From JAFDXJ01 sp039811225 (GTDB taxonomy: Bacteria; Bacteroidota; Bacteroidia; Chitinophagales; Chitinophagaceae): DNA of 64,000 nucleotides. The position numbers were made by a program, and so were the translations under genes. The stretch is taken from the NCBI GenBank assembly GCA_039811225.1, contig JBDHYG010000015.1, positions 1-64,000 of the forward strand, written 5' to 3'. Positions 54,920 through 63,648 of the stretch are shown in pieces. The notes below the pieces were generated by a model. That model did no database searches and was not told the DNA's origin. It saw only the letters and a program-made list of their open reading frames with translations. Each line of letters opens with the position of its first letter. Within the stretch, counting starts at the first letter, position 1.

Positions 54920-55588
54920 TTAAACATGGGCAGGTAAAAAAACATCAGAACGGAAAGCAATACCCAGGAATAATGCCAGTCCAAAGATGATAAATATAAT
55001 TCCGGAAACCCGGTTTACGATATGAATATTATGTGGCGTAAGTTTTGATCGGATTTTATTGGCCAATAAAACTTTTAGAATATCCGCAAAGAGTACGAAG
55101 GCCAGGCAGGTTGCAAAGACGATGATGCGGTATTGTATGTCGTGTTCCTCTGTTTTTGAATCTGCCATAATTGTAGCAGAGGCTGCAATCCAAAAAAGCA
55201 ATACACCGGGATTCAATATATTCATAAAATACCCGGATAAAAAGATACCGGCCAGGTCGCGCTTCCGGAAGGATTTGATTTGGGCATTTCCATCAACATC
55301 TGTATTTACTTTTTTATAAAATATATTATATATCCCCAGGCTGATCAAAAACACACTGCCTAAAGACCCAATGATCATTTCATGATTCATGGCTGAATGA
55401 AACAAGCTGGTAAACAAATTGCACAAAACAACCAGGGTAATGTCACTGGCAGAAACACCCGCTACAAAAAAATAGCCTCCCTTATGGCCATTATTAATGC
55501 TTTGCTTGATTACAGAAAATATCACCGGCCCAACAGAAATGCTAAGCATCAAACCTAAAGCAAGTCCTTTTACAAGGGCCGCAAGCAT
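54920..55588 (-). CDS. LysE-family amino acid exporter
   Basis: A 222-residue inner-membrane protein with six helices. The N-terminal LysE/RhtB-like motif GLMLSISVGPVIFSVIKQSI is near residues 11-30. It probably exports an amino acid or derivative; the substrate is unknown. It is a single gene with no linked regulator. Confidence 0.87.
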   Translation of the reverse strand: MLAALVKGLALGLMLSISVGPVIFSVIKQSINNGHKGGYFFVAGVSASDITLVVLCNLFTSLFHSAMNHEMIIGSLGSVFLISLGIYNIFYKKVNTDVDGNAQIKSFRKRDLAGIFLSGYFMNILNPGVLLFWIAASATIMADSKTEEHDIQYRIIVFATCLAFVLFADILKVLLANKIRSKLTPHNIHIVNRVSGIIFIIFGLALFLGIAFRSDVFLPAHV

Positions 55589-55718
55589 ACAGCAACGTTT
55601 TAATGAATACAGCAGGATTGCCTGCTACGAAAATAGATAGTTTTATACAATTGCACAACCCCCGTAAAGGGCTTACCACTCTACCGGCCGGAAAAGTTAC
55701 ATTAATCAGTCTGAATGC

Positions 55719-57233
55719 TTAGCCAACAAATGCATTCCATTCTTCCAACATGGTTCCTTTTAAGACACGGGGAAATTTATGCTGGCCCCCTACTTTTCCT
55801 TTCTGTTCCATGAAGGCTAAAAATTTTTCTGTAGGATATATATCCACTATTATTTCTTTTAAGGCGCTGCCCCTTTCCACTGCATAATCATCATTCAATA
55901 ATTTTAATTGCGCATCTAATTGTGCCCGTACTTCTGCCGGTTCAATTTTATCATCACAACCAATATACCAGTGATGCGCAAAATAATCGCCATGCGATAC
56001 ACCAGCCACTGTAAATTCCGGGATTGAAATATTTAATGCCTCACCCACCAGTTGAATGGCTTTATTAATATTATCCACACTCAGGTGCTCACCCACCAAA
56101 CTCAGGAAATGTTTGGTGCGGCCTGTAATAACAATTTCACTTCTTTGCAAATCAGTAAAGCGGATAGTATCACCAATAAGATATCGCCAGGCACCGGCGC
56201 TGGTAGAAATTGCCAGTGCATAATCTTTACCGGTTTCCACCTCATTAATCATCAACACCTTCGCTGTTGGTATGACGTCTCCGGCCGCATCAAAATTATT
56301 TTCATCAAAAGGAATGAATTCATGAAAGATATGTTCATTCGTCACCAGCCGCATGCCTTTCGTATCCTGCCTGTCCTGGTAAGCAATAAAGCCTTCACTC
56401 GCCAGGTAGGTTTCAATATAAATTAATGGTTTACCCAGGTATTTTTCAAATCCTTTTTTATAAGGTTCAAAACTTACCCCGCCATGTACAAAAAAGGCGA
56501 GGTCGGGCCAAAGATCATGAATCGTTTTTAATTGGTAGCGCTCAATGATTTTCTCCATACAAATCTGTATCCATGCCGGTACACCTACAATAAAACCAAT
56601 ATCCCAGGATGGTGCATTTTCCACAATCTCTTCCATCTTTTGATTCCAGTCTTTCACTTTGGCAATTTTTTTCCCGGGTTTATAAAAAGGTTGAAACCAG
56701 ATGGGCGCCTTCTTTGCCGTAATGCCACTTAAATCACCGGCATAATAGCCCGGTCCTTTTTCCAACTGGGTACTGCCGCCTATCATCAGCCAACTTTTAC
56801 TGATGGAACGAACCGGCAAATCCTGGTAAGAACGTAAACTCAGCAACTGCTTAATCATCACCATTTGGTTGCCTCTTAATAAATCTGCTGTTATAGGTAT
56901 ATACTTACTTGCTGCCTCACTGGTGCCGCTGCTTAAGGCATAGTATTTTATTTTACCCGGCCAACATATGTCCGGGAAACCTGCCTGTGCCTGTTTCCAC
57001 CATTGCTCATACATAGAATTATAATTGTGCAACGGTACTGTTTCCTGGAATTGCCTGGCCACTTTTCCGCTCATTAAAATTTCATCAAACTGGTAATATT
57101 TACCAAATTCAGTAAATCGGGCTTTTCGTAATAATCTTTTTAATACACGTAACTGTTGCCTTTCCGGGTTATTTGTCGGTAATCGTAAAGCTTTTGCAAC
57201 ACTATTTGGTAATTGTATATCAAACAATGGCAT
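55719..57233 (-). CDS. GH3-family acyl-adenylate/amido synthetase-like protein
   Basis: A 504-residue protein related to plant GH3 (auxin-responsive) acyl acid amido synthetases of the ANL superfamily. The ATP-binding motif YALSSGTSEAASKYIPIT lies near residues 95-115, with YIETYLASEGFIAYQ near 270-285 and the switch region ITGRTKHFLSLVGEHLS near 368-385. It may adenylate a carboxylic acid and join it to an amine. The substrate is unknown. Neighbours do not explain it. Confidence 0.87.
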   Translation of the reverse strand: MPLFDIQLPNSVAKALRLPTNNPERQQLRVLKRLLRKARFTEFGKYYQFDEILMSGKVARQFQETVPLHNYNSMYEQWWKQAQAGFPDICWPGKIKYYALSSGTSEAASKYIPITADLLRGNQMVMIKQLLSLRSYQDLPVRSISKSWLMIGGSTQLEKGPGYYAGDLSGITAKKAPIWFQPFYKPGKKIAKVKDWNQKMEEIVENAPSWDIGFIVGVPAWIQICMEKIIERYQLKTIHDLWPDLAFFVHGGVSFEPYKKGFEKYLGKPLIYIETYLASEGFIAYQDRQDTKGMRLVTNEHIFHEFIPFDENNFDAAGDVIPTAKVLMINEVETGKDYALAISTSAGAWRYLIGDTIRFTDLQRSEIVITGRTKHFLSLVGEHLSVDNINKAIQLVGEALNISIPEFTVAGVSHGDYFAHHWYIGCDDKIEPAEVRAQLDAQLKLLNDDYAVERGSALKEIIVDIYPTEKFLAFMEQKGKVGGQHKFPRVLKGTMLEEWNAFVG

Positions 57234-57313
57234 GAAAGAAGGGGTTGATGTTTAAACGAATTTATGTTATTTCCTGCACATGCAATGTATCTATATTGAT
57301 AAACGGCAATTTC

Positions 57314-58483
57314 TTAAAAAGTATATCCGTGGCAACCGGCACCCACTAAATTTTCCGATCCGGGATAATGCCATAAAAATGTGGCAGCCCGTATTTCCTG
57401 TATGCAGGCTATAGTTGCTTCCAGGGTAATTCCCTGCATGCAAAAAATAATAGTGGCATTGGTGGGGATTGTTCCCTGTTGCCAATCTTCGCTTGCAATG
57501 ACCTGCATATCCGTATCCCGGATACCCTGCTGTACCAGCATTTTTTTTGCAGCATCAACACCATCTGTATTGCCAAAAAGATACAAGGGGCCTGGTTTTA
57601 TTCCCGGCTTTGAAAAAGTAAATAACCGCAGAAAAAAATTTTTTATGTTGCTTAATAACGCACCCAGGAAAATTCCTGCTCGCAGAAAAAACCGCTGAAC
57701 AGTGTTATACCTTTTTTTATAATGTTTGCTTACAAATAATTGCATAGCGCCATAAAAACGTTTGACGTATTGCCGAGAATGCTTACTGGTACTTTCACCT
57801 TTGAAATGAATAATCTTAGCCTGCCCGTTGTATATATTAATTGCACCGGATTGTGCCAGGCGGTAACTCAGGTCAATATCTTCACCATACATAAAATATG
57901 CTTCATCAAAGCCTCCGGTAGCTAACAATGATTTTCTCTGTACCATCATAAATGCACCGGATAAGGCTTCCACCGGATACACCCCTTCTTCATCTAAATG
58001 ACCAAGTGCATAGCCATTAAAAATGGCAGACCGGGGAAACAAGCCAGCAAGGCCTGTCATTTTAAAAAAACTATTTGTTGCGGTGGGTATGGCTCGTTTA
58101 CTTTCCGGTAGAAAACGGCCATGGCCATCCAGCATGCGGACACCCATTGCATTGCAGGTAGGATGTGTAGAAAAAACAGCCAGGCATTTTTCCAGTGTAT
58201 CCTCACATAACAATGTATCCGGGTTTAAAAACAAAATATAATCACCGGAACAAGAGGCTACTGCTTTGTTATTAGCCCGGGCAAAACCGGTATTTATTTC
58301 ATTTTTTATAAAATGCACATCGGGAAAGTGCGGTTCCAGGTACGCCAGGCTTCCATCTGTAGAGCAATTATCAATTACCCAAATTTCTGCTTCAATATTT
58401 TTTATAGCCCGTTGCACTGATAAAAGGCATTGCTCCAAAAAATATTTTACATTATAATTTACAATGACGATGGAAAGTTGCAG
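57314..58483 (-). CDS. Glycosyltransferase family 2, CTG start
   Basis: A GT2 enzyme of about 389 residues. The catalytic domain contains ENWVIDNCSTDG-like, LFLNPDTLL and YGEDIDLSYRLAQSG motifs. The family N-terminus LSIVIVNYNVKYFLEQCL lies upstream of the first TTG (58438) in the same open frame, and CTG at 58483 replaces the ATG that close relatives would have. No ATG is in frame up to the previous stop codon. Either CTG is the start, or an indel hides the true start. Expected in synthesis of surface polysaccharide. Confidence 0.8.
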   Translation of the reverse strand: MQLSIVIVNYNVKYFLEQCLLSVQRAIKNIEAEIWVIDNCSTDGSLAYLEPHFPDVHFIKNEINTGFARANNKAVASCSGDYILFLNPDTLLCEDTLEKCLAVFSTHPTCNAMGVRMLDGHGRFLPESKRAIPTATNSFFKMTGLAGLFPRSAIFNGYALGHLDEEGVYPVEALSGAFMMVQRKSLLATGGFDEAYFMYGEDIDLSYRLAQSGAINIYNGQAKIIHFKGESTSKHSRQYVKRFYGAMQLFVSKHYKKRYNTVQRFFLRAGIFLGALLSNIKNFFLRLFTFSKPGIKPGPLYLFGNTDGVDAAKKMLVQQGIRDTDMQVIASEDWQQGTIPTNATIIFCMQGITLEATIACIQEIRAATFLWHYPGSENLVGAGCHGYTF

Positions 58484-58583
58484 ATGAGCAGATTTTAAAC
58501 GTGATGAATACAGGTAATTTTTCCATGTAAAAATAAATGATGTGCCGGAATGTTAAGGCATTATTCGGCCTGCTTACTTTCAA

Positions 58584-58591
58584 TATATTTG
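58584..58591 (+). promoter_or_regulatory. Candidate -7 box 3 nt before the phosphatase start
   Basis: TATATTTG ends 3 nt before the ATG at 58595. It is the closest such box in the window, and would give a leaderless mRNA. Confidence 0.4.
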
Positions 58592-58594
58592 CAT

Positions 58595-59362
58595 ATGCTG
58601 AAGGAAACCCTATTTCGCGCTGCTCATGCCGGCGGTACAGTTTTGAAAGAACATTTCAATACATCTTTTCAAATTCATCAAAAAGAAGGGATAAACAACC
58701 TGGTTACTGAAATTGACCATGCCTGTGAGCAGGCCATCATCCAGGCCATTCATAACGAATTTCCACAACATCCCATCTTAAGTGAAGAGTGTGGTCAAAT
58801 CGAAGGTGCCACCGATTATAAATGGATTATTGACCCGATAGACGGGACTGTAAACTTTGCACATAGTATTCCGATGTGCTGCGTGAGTATTGCTTTGGAA
58901 AAAAATAAACAGATTCAAATGGGCGTGGTTTTTAATCCCCTGATCAATGAATTTTTTTTCGCTGAAAAAGGACAGGGTGCATTTTTGAATGACCAGCGCA
59001 TATTTGTCAGCCAAAACAAAGATATCGAAAAGGCCTGCCTGGCCACCGGTTTTCCTTATTCTTTATTAGATGCGGCGAATGGACCACTGGATGTTTTTAA
59101 TGCCCTCATCCGAAAGGGCATCCCGGTTCGCCGCCTGGGTAGTGCTGCTATAGATCTTTGCTATGTAGCTTGCGGCCGATTTGATGGCTTTTATGAACAT
59201 CAATTACAACCCTGGGATACAGCAGCAGGTTTTTTAATAGTAACGGAAGCGGGTGGAAAGGTTACCAACATGAGCGGGGCCGATTATACACCCACCATGC
59301 AAAGTATTGTGGCGACAAATGGAAAGATTCATGCCTCCTTAATGGAATATATTTGCAACTAA
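58595..59362 (+). CDS. Inositol monophosphatase family protein
   Basis: A 255-residue lithium-sensitive-type phosphatase. The metal-binding motifs are WIIDPIDGTVNFAH near residues 80-93 and WDTAAGFLIVTEAGG near 207-221, with an E in LSEECG near 67. It may act on inositol-1-phosphate, or on another sugar phosphate or 3'-phosphoadenosine 5'-phosphate. The start at 58595 fits family length better than 58550. thiL follows after 25 nt and may be co-transcribed. Confidence 0.9.
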   Translation: MLKETLFRAAHAGGTVLKEHFNTSFQIHQKEGINNLVTEIDHACEQAIIQAIHNEFPQHPILSEECGQIEGATDYKWIIDPIDGTVNFAHSIPMCCVSIALEKNKQIQMGVVFNPLINEFFFAEKGQGAFLNDQRIFVSQNKDIEKACLATGFPYSLLDAANGPLDVFNALIRKGIPVRRLGSAAIDLCYVACGRFDGFYEHQLQPWDTAAGFLIVTEAGGKVTNMSGADYTPTMQSIVATNGKIHASLMEYICN

Positions 59363-59387
59363 TCCTGTATTAAATCAATTATCAGCC

Positions 59388-60422
59388 ATGAATACACTCA
59401 CAGAAATCAGTACCCTTGGAGAGTTTGGGTTAATTGAACATTTGACAAAAAATATTGAATTGCAAAATGCATCCACTATTGTCGGTATCGGAGACGATGC
59501 GGCTATAATTGATCATTTTGGTAAACAAACGGTAATCAGTACCGATCTCTTACTGGAAGGCATTCATTTTGACCTGGTATATTTTCCTTTAAAACACCTG
59601 GGATATAAAAGTGTGATCGTAAACCTGAGTGATATATATGCCATGAATGCGACCCCGACTCAGCTAACTATGAGCATTGGTGTGAGCAGCCGCTTTACCA
59701 CAGAAGCACTCAGTGAATTTTATGAAGGCGTTTACCTGGCCTGCGAAAAATATGGTGTGGACCTTGTAGGTGGTGATACATCTTCTTCACAAAAAGGATT
59801 GGTCATTTCTGTAACTGCCATAGGAGAAGTTACACCGGGAAATTTTATAAAAAGAGACGGTGCCCAAAAGGGTGATTTAATATGTGTAAGTGGAGACCTG
59901 GGTGCCGCTTATCTTGGGTTGAATTTTTTGGAAAGGGAGAAAAAAATTTTTTTAGAAAATCCGAAAATTCAACCGGATCTCGAAGGAGAAGCCTATGTTA
60001 TTGGCCGCTTTTTAAAGCCGGAAGCACGGAAAGATGTCATTGCCTTTTTTGAAGAAGTTCAATTAACTCCCACGTCAATGATGGATATCAGCGATGGCCT
60101 CAGCAGTGAGGTATTACATATTTGCAAACAAAGTCATCTTGGTTGCCGGTTATATGAAGATAAAATCCCTATTGCGGAGGAAACCCGGAATGCTGCTTTT
60201 AAATTTTCTCTGGATCCCACGATGTGTGCACTCAATGGCGGCGAGGATTATGAACTTTTATTTACTATCCGGCAGGATGATCATGAGAAAGTATTGAACA
60301 GCGGGCTTGTTCATATCATTGGTTATATGACAGATGAAGCTGAAAAAACAAAGTTGTTGACAAAGGGCGGTAATACCGTGGATATTGTTGCCCAGGGCTG
60401 GAATGCATTTGGTGCAAAATAA
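59388..60422 (+). CDS. thiL: Thiamine-monophosphate kinase
   Basis: A 344-residue cytoplasmic enzyme forming thiamine diphosphate. Features are IGDDAAIID near residues 34-42, STDLLLEGIHF near 50-60, NLSDIYAMNA, VGGDTSSS near 127 and the metal-binding MDISDGLSSE near 230. It follows the inositol phosphatase-like gene by 25 nt and precedes the S41 protease by 10 nt, so all three are probably one transcript. Confidence 0.94.
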   Translation: MNTLTEISTLGEFGLIEHLTKNIELQNASTIVGIGDDAAIIDHFGKQTVISTDLLLEGIHFDLVYFPLKHLGYKSVIVNLSDIYAMNATPTQLTMSIGVSSRFTTEALSEFYEGVYLACEKYGVDLVGGDTSSSQKGLVISVTAIGEVTPGNFIKRDGAQKGDLICVSGDLGAAYLGLNFLEREKKIFLENPKIQPDLEGEAYVIGRFLKPEARKDVIAFFEEVQLTPTSMMDISDGLSSEVLHICKQSHLGCRLYEDKIPIAEETRNAAFKFSLDPTMCALNGGEDYELLFTIRQDDHEKVLNSGLVHIIGYMTDEAEKTKLLTKGGNTVDIVAQGWNAFGAK

Positions 60423-60432
60423 ATTTTAGCTG

Positions 60433-61959
60433 ATGGGCCGGAATGTCATTCCCCTTAAAATAACAGACCCGGTTATTTTCCTGGTCATACTTTTAGTTTT
60501 CACCGGTTGCGCTTCTTCAAAATTTACCGGTTATACACCTGAGCAAAAACTGGCGCCAGGAAAATTGCAGGAAGATCTGCAAATCATGCAGGATATTTTA
60601 GAAACAAGGCATCCGGCTTTATATCTATTTACTCCCAAAGACAGCCTGGCCATTTATTTCCGGGATGTAAAGGCCAGCCTGGCAGATTCCATGACTGAAT
60701 TTGATTTTAGAAAAAAAATTGCCTGGTACATTAGTAAAATCAAAAGCGGGCATACAATTGTCCGGCCTTCTAAACACTATGCCCATTATGCAGAAACACA
60801 TGAAAATACACGTTTCCCGCTTTTCCTGAAAGCCTGGAAAGACAGCCTGGCGGTTACATTCAATATGCTTAAAAAAGATACAGTCCTGAAAAGAGGAACG
60901 ATAATTACATCAATCAACGGGCACCCAAATCAATATACCATTGATTCAATTTTTCAATTCCTTACGAGTGATGGTAATGCGTTAAATTTTAAATACCGGA
61001 TGCTAAGTAATAATTTCCCGCTTTATTATTCTTTTGCTTTTCCCGTAGGTGATTTTTTTACAATTGGTTACCTGGATAGTATCGGCCAGCCACACACCAT
61101 CATCATACCCGCATATAAACCGATAAAAGATACCACGCAACCCGGAAAGGGAAAGCCCCGGGAAATAAAAAAGAAAAAACGCTCTGCCAAAGAAAGGAAA
61201 CAACGTGCCTTGTTTTTTAAACGTGATTTTGTTATAGACAGTTCATTGAATACTGCTTATCTACGGGTATCGAGTTTCTCACGAAGTCATCTGCGTCCAT
61301 TTTTCCGGCGTAGTTTTAAAAAAATCAATGCTTTAAAAATAAGCAACCTGGTTATTGATGTGCGCGATAATACCGGTGGCCGGGTAAGCCAAAGTATTTT
61401 ACTTAGCAAATACCTGGTACAACAACCTTTTACTTTTGCTGATACTGTAACAGCTGTTACACACACCCTGCGCTTTAATAAATATTTATCGCCACCGATA
61501 TTATATGATATTGCTACTCTTTTTACAAGCCGGAAAAAGGAAGATGGCCTGTATCATTTTTCTTATTTTGAAAATCACCCATTTCGACCTTATAACCGGA
61601 AAGGATTCAAGGGAAATATTTATATTTTGCAAAATGGTTTTACCTTTTCCGCAGGTGCTTTATTTGTTGCCCAGTTAAAAGGACAGTCCAATGTAACTGT
61701 TATTGGTGAAGAGTCGGGTGGAGGCAATGAAGGCACATCTGCTATTTATCTGCCGGAAATTATTTTACCAAATTCCAAACTGCGTATCACATTACCGTTT
61801 TTCCGGATTCATACAAATCGATCGGCTCCGATTCAGGGAAAAGGTGTACTTCCCGATATTGAAGTCTTGCCTACTTCCGCCGGCTTACGCAACGGTATAG
61901 ATCCCGTCATACAAAAAGTAAAAGAAATTATTTCCGGTAAATCATCGGGTAAGTATTAA
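60433..61959 (+). CDS. S41 family peptidase, lipoprotein
   Basis: A 508-residue protein with a lipobox (FTGC, C26). The S41 (C-terminal-processing protease/tricorn) domain lies in about 260-490, with NLVIDVRDNTGG near 305 and the nucleophile region NGFTFSAGALF near 400. A Lys/Arg-rich linker (KKKKRSAKERKQRA near 236-250) is unusual. It acts in the periplasm or on the surface. Substrate unknown. Confidence 0.87.
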   Translation: MGRNVIPLKITDPVIFLVILLVFTGCASSKFTGYTPEQKLAPGKLQEDLQIMQDILETRHPALYLFTPKDSLAIYFRDVKASLADSMTEFDFRKKIAWYISKIKSGHTIVRPSKHYAHYAETHENTRFPLFLKAWKDSLAVTFNMLKKDTVLKRGTIITSINGHPNQYTIDSIFQFLTSDGNALNFKYRMLSNNFPLYYSFAFPVGDFFTIGYLDSIGQPHTIIIPAYKPIKDTTQPGKGKPREIKKKKRSAKERKQRALFFKRDFVIDSSLNTAYLRVSSFSRSHLRPFFRRSFKKINALKISNLVIDVRDNTGGRVSQSILLSKYLVQQPFTFADTVTAVTHTLRFNKYLSPPILYDIATLFTSRKKEDGLYHFSYFENHPFRPYNRKGFKGNIYILQNGFTFSAGALFVAQLKGQSNVTVIGEESGGGNEGTSAIYLPEIILPNSKLRITLPFFRIHTNRSAPIQGKGVLPDIEVLPTSAGLRNGIDPVIQKVKEIISGKSSGKY

Positions 61960-61964
61960 AGAAA

Positions 61965-62756
61965 TCAGAGATACAATTGCCATTGATCGGCATCTCTCAA
62001 AAAAGGAAACTGCTTTCTGGTATTTTCAATTGTAGCCGGATCCAGTAATACTGTTTCGATGCATTCTTGTCGTTTTTTCTCAAACAAAACTTCACCTACC
62101 GGATCGATAAACATACTGTTTCCACAATGATATATGTCATTGCCATCATAGCCTACCCTGTTTACACCGATTACATAACATTGGTTTTCTATGGCACGGG
62201 CCATCAATAATGATTTCCAGGCATGCACCCGCCGTTCCGGCCAATTGGCTACATAAAGCAAGACATCATATTCTGCTTTATGATCTTTTACCTGTTGCCG
62301 TGCCCAGGCTGGAAAGCGTAAATCATAACATACCTGTAAATTTATTCTCCAACCATTTACGGTTACAATTACTCGTTCCTGGCCCGAAGTATAATGTAAT
62401 TGTTCATCTGCATATGCAAATAAATGCCGCTTGTCATAATGCATAATCTCTCCTGTTGGCAAGACCCAAAGCAAACGGTTATAAAATTTTTTATTGACTT
62501 CAATGATCAGGCTACCCGTCAAAATAATTTTTTGTGTAGTAGCTATCTTTTTCATCCATTGCACGGTGTCGCCATCCATTGATTCGGCCAGTTTTTCCGG
62601 ATGCATACTAAAGCCGGTACTAAACATCTCCGGCAGGATAATCACTTGTGTTTCATCCTTGATACCCCGAATTTTTTCTTCCAGCATAGAAATGTTCCTG
62701 GCTTTATTTTCCCAAAAAAGATTGGTCTGAATAATTGAACATGCCAAAGGTTTCAT
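61965..62756 (-). CDS. Omega-amidase (carbon-nitrogen hydrolase, YafV/Nit2-like)
   Basis: A 263-residue nitrilase-superfamily amidase, probably hydrolysing alpha-ketoglutaramate or alpha-ketosuccinamate. The catalytic triad is E43 (LPEMF), K109 (YDKRHLF) and C143 (QVCYDLRFP). Cytoplasmic. It is convergent with the S41 gene (5-nt gap) and lies downstream of kdsB on the same strand. Family placement is firm, the substrate less so. Confidence 0.9.
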   Translation of the reverse strand: MKPLACSIIQTNLFWENKARNISMLEEKIRGIKDETQVIILPEMFSTGFSMHPEKLAESMDGDTVQWMKKIATTQKIILTGSLIIEVNKKFYNRLLWVLPTGEIMHYDKRHLFAYADEQLHYTSGQERVIVTVNGWRINLQVCYDLRFPAWARQQVKDHKAEYDVLLYVANWPERRVHAWKSLLMARAIENQCYVIGVNRVGYDGNDIYHCGNSMFIDPVGEVLFEKKRQECIETVLLDPATIENTRKQFPFLRDADQWQLYL

Positions 62757-62822
62757 CGGTGTTCGATTTTAATTACTTAGGAATATGTCCCTGTATGATA
62801 AAGGGTTTATACTTTCATAAGT

Positions 62823-63569
62823 TTATTTTTTACCACTTCTTGCAGTAAAAAACGCTTCCGCAAGAAGGAGATCTTCCGGTGTGTCTATTTCAACACCCAT
62901 ATAATCCACGAGTACCATCTTCATCGGCACACCATTTTCAAGATAACGAAGGCATTCGATCTTTTCTGCTTTTTCCAATGGTGTTTGTGGCCAGTTTGTA
63001 AAACGCAGCAAGGCTTCTTTTGTAAAAGCATATACGCCGATGTGCTCATAATAGGGTATTGCTATATCCTTGCTCCGTGGATAAGGAATTACACTCCTGC
63101 TAAAAAATAATGCATTGAAATGTATGTCCACCGCCACTTTCACGTAATTTGGATCGGCAATATTTTTTTCATCTGTCATACTTTGCATCAGGCTGGCCAC
63201 CTGAACCTGGTCCTTATTATCCTCGGTAAAAACCTGCAATAATTTTTCGAGTGCTTCTTTTTGTACAAAAGGTTCATCTCCCTGCACATTTACGACGATA
63301 TCTGTTTCTATGTTTTCTATGGCCTCTGCAATACGGTCACTACCGCTCTCATGATTTCTTTTGCTCATAACAACCCGGCCTCCGTGTGCATTGATTTCGT
63401 TGAAAATTATTTCACTGTCTGTTGCTACCCACACTTCATCAAATAAATTGGTGGCAACGGTATTAGCATAGGTGTGGCTTATCACCGGTTTATTCCCTAT
63501 CCGTTGCATAAGTTTTCCCGGAAAACGAGTCGCTCCATATCGGGCCGGGATAATAGCAATTTTTTTCAT
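62823..63569 (-). CDS. kdsB: 3-deoxy-manno-octulosonate cytidylyltransferase
   Basis: A 248-residue enzyme activating KDO with CTP for lipopolysaccharide assembly. Signatures are the N-terminal IPARYGATRFPGK (about 6-18) and NVQGDEPFV near 96. The ATG at 63569 (MKKIAIIPAR) is the start, the extension to 63692 having no family character. It lies about 80 nt after the DUF2480 gene on the same strand, possibly co-transcribed. Confidence 0.95.
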   Translation of the reverse strand: MKKIAIIPARYGATRFPGKLMQRIGNKPVISHTYANTVATNLFDEVWVATDSEIIFNEINAHGGRVVMSKRNHESGSDRIAEAIENIETDIVVNVQGDEPFVQKEALEKLLQVFTEDNKDQVQVASLMQSMTDEKNIADPNYVKVAVDIHFNALFFSRSVIPYPRSKDIAIPYYEHIGVYAFTKEALLRFTNWPQTPLEKAEKIECLRYLENGVPMKMVLVDYMGVEIDTPEDLLLAEAFFTARSGKK

Positions 63570-63648
63570 GTGCCCGTCTTTGATATTTTTAAGCCCTGGT
63601 GATATAATTTTTTTTGTACCAGGAAAATTTTTAGCAAAGTAAACGTTG

